The notes below the pieces were generated by a model. That model had not been told where the DNA came from, ran no database searches, and saw nothing but the letters and a program-made list of their open reading frames with translations. A stretch of DNA of 9,316 bases from Flavobacteriales bacterium UBA1694 (lineage in GTDB: Bacteria; Bacteroidota; Bacteroidia; Flavobacteriales; Weeksellaceae), in NCBI GenBank assembly GCA_002319955.1, contig DCJS01000036.1, forward strand, positions 1-9,316, given 5' to 3'. Within the stretch, counting starts at the first letter, position 1. Each line of letters opens with the position of its first letter. The translations under genes were made by a program, and so were the position numbers. Shown here piece by piece: positions 6,850 to 9,316 of the stretch.

Positions 6850-8097
6850 TTATAGTTCGCCTTGAAACACCATTTGCAGGGTTCCTCTGGACATTTGCTC
6901 TAGGAGCACTGTTTTATTTGCGTAAAAACGCTCGGTGGATTCTAGGGTTGAATTTCGGACCGTTAGAAGTCGAACGCCCTTTTGAATCTCAATATCAAAT
7001 TTGGCCTCAAGTGCTGAAATAAGCTTTTCAATGGTCAAGTATTTATCCTCGAGACAGAGTTCTAAACAAATGGCTGTGGTTTGCATCAGAGAAATTCGAA
7101 TTTGATAGGCGGACAACAGGCCAAAGATTTCGCTTAGGTGGTGCTCCGCGATGAAGGAAAAATCCCTCGTACACACGGTGAGTAGAATTTGATCCTCTTT
7201 CAAAATATAACTCTCTAAAGTTTGTGCCTTGGGACTGCTACTCACAAGGGTTCCAGGCGCTAAAGGATTGACAAAGGACTTGACGTATAGGGCAATTCCC
7301 TTTTTCTTTAAAGGCTGAAGCGTTTTGGGATGGATGATGGAGGCGCCGTAATAGGCCATTTCAATAGCCTCTTCGTAGGCTATATGGGACAGTAGGGTCA
7401 CATTTTCAAATTTTCGTGGATCCCCGGTCATCACCCCTGGAACGTCTTTCCAGATCGTCATCGACTCGGCCTTAAGGCCGTAGGCAAAAATGGCGGCTGA
7501 ATAATCGGACCCTTCGCGCCCTAGCGTGACACTTAATTGCTGCGCGTCACCGCCAATAAAACCTTGGGTGACATAGTTTTGAGATGTATCGAGGCTCTCA
7601 ATGCGTGATTTAGTGAGTTCCCAATTGACTTCCCCCTCACGGTAGGTGCTATCGGTTCGTATGTAAAGGCGCGCATCGAGCCACTCGTTTTGAAAGTCGG
7701 CCTGCTTTAGATGCGCACTTAAAATCCGAGAGGAAAGTAGCTCTCCAAAGCTTACAATCTGATCGTAATAAAAATCGTACCCGCCTTTATCCTCATCTAA
7801 GGTAAAGTCATAAAGCATCTTAAATAGAAGTTCAAGCTCGGAAAATAGGGCGTGGGAGGGCTCAAAAAGTTCTTTTGCGATTTCCAGGTGATACCGTTCA
7901 ATCTCTTTAATTTTTGAGTGTATTTCGGTACCTTCCAAAAGACTTCCTACGACCTGCTCAAGTGCATTAGTCGTTTTACCCATAGCCGAAACGACCACAA
8001 GGATACTCTCTTGCCTCTGCAGTCCTAGAACCTTGGCCACATTTCGTACGCTCCTGGCGTCCTTCACTGAGGCGCCTCCAAACTTAAATACCTTCAT
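6850..8097 (-). CDS. lysC: Aspartate kinase (monofunctional)
   Basis: This enzyme phosphorylates L-aspartate with ATP, the first step toward lysine, threonine, methionine and diaminopimelate. I start it at ATG 8097, which puts KVFKFGGASV right at the N-terminus as the family requires; a TTG two codons earlier is less likely. The product is 415 aa. The kinase motifs are KFGGAS at 5-10, SAMGKTTN near 37-44, GREGSDYSA at 193-201 and WKDVPGVMTGDPR at 216-228, then YGASIIHPKTLQPL. The C-terminal part, from about residue 290, is the ACT regulatory region used for feedback inhibition by end-product amino acids. Alanine replaces the more common threonine in KFGGTS; I believe this is usual in flavobacterial homologues. 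There is no homoserine dehydrogenase fusion. It is the first gene of a pair with the acyltransferase and diverges from fbp. Confidence 0.93.
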   Translation of the reverse strand: MKVFKFGGASVKDARSVRNVAKVLGLQRQESILVVVSAMGKTTNALEQVVGSLLEGTEIHSKIKEIERYHLEIAKELFEPSHALFSELELLFKMLYDFTLDEDKGGYDFYYDQIVSFGELLSSRILSAHLKQADFQNEWLDARLYIRTDSTYREGEVNWELTKSRIESLDTSQNYVTQGFIGGDAQQLSVTLGREGSDYSAAIFAYGLKAESMTIWKDVPGVMTGDPRKFENVTLLSHIAYEEAIEMAYYGASIIHPKTLQPLKKKGIALYVKSFVNPLAPGTLVSSSPKAQTLESYILKEDQILLTVCTRDFSFIAEHHLSEIFGLLSAYQIRISLMQTTAICLELCLEDKYLTIEKLISALEAKFDIEIQKGVRLLTVRNSTLESTERFYANKTVLLEQMSRGTLQMVFQGEL

Positions 8098-8151
8098 GCT
8101 CAACTGAAAATTAGCGTTGAATCGCCCCGTGCGACCCCATCAAATTTTAAT

Positions 8152-8159
8152 CAAAAATA
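8152..8159 (-). promoter_or_regulatory. Probable -7 element of the lysC promoter
   Basis: On the minus strand, TATTTTTG matches the Bacteroidota -7 consensus TAnnTTTG and is preceded by GC, exactly as in the tRNA-Phe promoter. It would start transcription near 8145, about 48 bases before the lysC ATG. No clear TTG is found at the expected -33 distance, so the assignment rests on the -7 box and its position alone. Confidence 0.4.
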
Positions 8160-8294
8160 GCAAAAAATACCCGATATCGTTTCGCTTAGTCCCTCGATTT
8201 CGCATCCCTGGGGCCGGTGAAAAAAAAAGCCTGGCGCATCATAGAGGAATTCAAATAAATTTACGAGATTTGAGCATTAACCAAAGACACAAGA

Positions 8295-9314
8295 ATGGCA
8301 GAGCAATCCCTACAAACATTAGGTGAATTCCTAATTGAGAAACAAGATGATTTTCAATATTCTACGGGAGAATTTTCTCGGCTTTTAAGTGCAATTCGAT
8401 TGGCTTCAAAAGTGGTTAACCGAGAGGTTAACAAAGCAGGCATAGCGGATATCATCGGTGTTGCGGGCAAAACCAACATTCAAGGAGAAGCCCAACAAAA
8501 ACTAGATGTTCTTGCCAATGAAATTTTCATAACGGCTCTGTCTCAAAGAGAAGTGGTTTGTGGAATCGCTTCGGAGGAAAACGACGACTATATTGAAATT
8601 AAATCAGCGGCCAATGGCCATTTGAGCAAATATGTGGTTTTAATCGACCCCTTAGATGGGTCGTCAAATATTGATGTTAACGTGTCGGTGGGGACCATCT
8701 TCTCAATTTACCGCCGCGTGACCGAACCTGGAAATCCTGTGGAACTAAAAGACTTCTTGCAAAAGGGCTCGGCGCAAATCGCCGCCGGCTATGTCGTTTA
8801 TGGATCCTCGACCATGATTGTCTATACAACGGGCAACGGAGTCAATGGCTTCACACTCGATCCAAGTTTAGGAACCTATTACCTTTCCCATCCAAAGATG
8901 CAGTTTCCAAGCGAAGGGAAAATTTACTCCGTTAACGAAGGAAATTACATCAAATTTCCTCAGGGGGTGAAAAACTACCTGAAATACTGCCAAATGATGG
9001 AGGGCGATCGCCCTTATACCTCGCGCTATATTGGCTCACTCGTTTCAGATTTCCACCGTAACATGATCAAAGGCGGGATTTACCTCTACCCTTCCTATGC
9101 GAATGCCCCGAATGGAAAATTAAGACTCCTCTATGAATGCAATCCCATGGCGTTTATCGCCGAGCAGGCAGGAGGAAAAGCCTCAAACGGCTTTGAGAGA
9201 ATCATGGACATTGAGCCTACGGAGCTTCACCAAAGAGTGCCATTCTTCTGTGGAAGCCGCACCATGGTTGAGAAAGCAGAAGAGTTCATGCGCATGGATG
9301 CTGTTAAAGACTAA
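8295..9314 (+). CDS. fbp: Fructose-1,6-bisphosphatase, class I
   Basis: This cytoplasmic enzyme hydrolyses fructose 1,6-bisphosphate to fructose 6-phosphate, the committed step of gluconeogenesis. The 339-aa frame is complete from ATG 8295 to TAA. Family signatures are in order: ASEEND at 92-97 and LIDPLDGSSNID at 116-127 supply the metal-binding acids (E95, D118, D121), and SRYIGS at 243-248 with the following DFHRNMIKGGIYLYPS form the sugar-phosphate site. ECNPMAFIAEQAGG near the C-terminus provides another metal and substrate contact. Length is normal for class I FBPase and no key residue is missing. It is divergent from lysC across 197 bp. No strong forward promoter or Shine-Dalgarno was found just upstream, the latter being normal in Bacteroidota. 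The window ends two bases past its stop. Confidence 0.97.
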   Translation: MAEQSLQTLGEFLIEKQDDFQYSTGEFSRLLSAIRLASKVVNREVNKAGIADIIGVAGKTNIQGEAQQKLDVLANEIFITALSQREVVCGIASEENDDYIEIKSAANGHLSKYVVLIDPLDGSSNIDVNVSVGTIFSIYRRVTEPGNPVELKDFLQKGSAQIAAGYVVYGSSTMIVYTTGNGVNGFTLDPSLGTYYLSHPKMQFPSEGKIYSVNEGNYIKFPQGVKNYLKYCQMMEGDRPYTSRYIGSLVSDFHRNMIKGGIYLYPSYANAPNGKLRLLYECNPMAFIAEQAGGKASNGFERIMDIEPTELHQRVPFFCGSRTMVEKAEEFMRMDAVKD

Positions 9315-9316
9315 GG

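Noticed and set aside
8256..8263. TAAATTTA as a forward -7 element for fbp
   Set aside because: It misses the final G of TAnnTTTG and has no TTG at the -33 distance, so the match is no better than chance in AT-rich sequence.
8117..8326. Plus-strand open frame of 69 codons across the lysC-fbp intergenic region
   Set aside because: It overlaps the start of fbp, is rich in arginine and proline with no recognisable pattern, and covers the region where the promoters of both flanking genes must lie.
1..9316. CRISPR array, insertion sequence or integrase
   Set aside because: No regularly spaced repeats, terminal inverted repeats, transposase or recombinase motifs were found by reading either strand.

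Overview
The window looks like a Bacteroidota chromosome, probably Flavobacteriales. The evidence is the promoter style (two TATTTTTG elements fitting the TAnnTTTG -7 consensus), no obvious Shine-Dalgarno sequences, a monofunctional aspartokinase of the flavobacterial type next to class I fructose-1,6-bisphosphatase, and an OlsF-type two-domain lipid acyltransferase. Genus cannot be read from this much sequence.

The window has two parts that meet at a tRNA-Phe gene. The left part (1 to about 4780, plus strand) is a compact defence cluster of lower GC, about 33-35% in the lines counted by eye. It holds the C-terminal end of a probable type IIG (Eco57I-like) restriction-modification enzyme, a 123-aa unknown protein, an McrB-type GTPase carrying an EVE (PUA-like) modified-base reader and an unrecognised N-terminal domain, the McrC nuclease overlapping it by 11 bp, and a 96-aa unknown protein. 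The genes are tightly spaced and co-oriented, so one operon is likely. Together they could attack both unmodified foreign DNA (type IIG) and DNA with modified cytosines (McrBC), with two unexplained small proteins as passengers or partners.

The right part (about 4829 to the end) is ordinary host core sequence of higher GC, about 40-58% in the lines counted. It starts with tRNA-Phe(GAA) on the minus strand, with its own promoter and terminator. Next comes a minus-strand pair read in the order aspartokinase, then OlsF-like bifunctional acyltransferase, with only 10 bp between them. The class I fructose-1,6-bisphosphatase is divergent on the plus strand. The aspartokinase and fbp share a 197-bp intergenic region.

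The composition change falls at the 3' end of the tRNA gene, the usual attachment side for tyrosine-recombinase islands. I infer that the left part is one end of an integrated defence island. No integrase and no second att copy are inside the window. No CRISPR array, insertion sequence or rRNA was seen. There is no gene-free stretch longer than 300 bases; the longest is the divergent region at 8098-8294.
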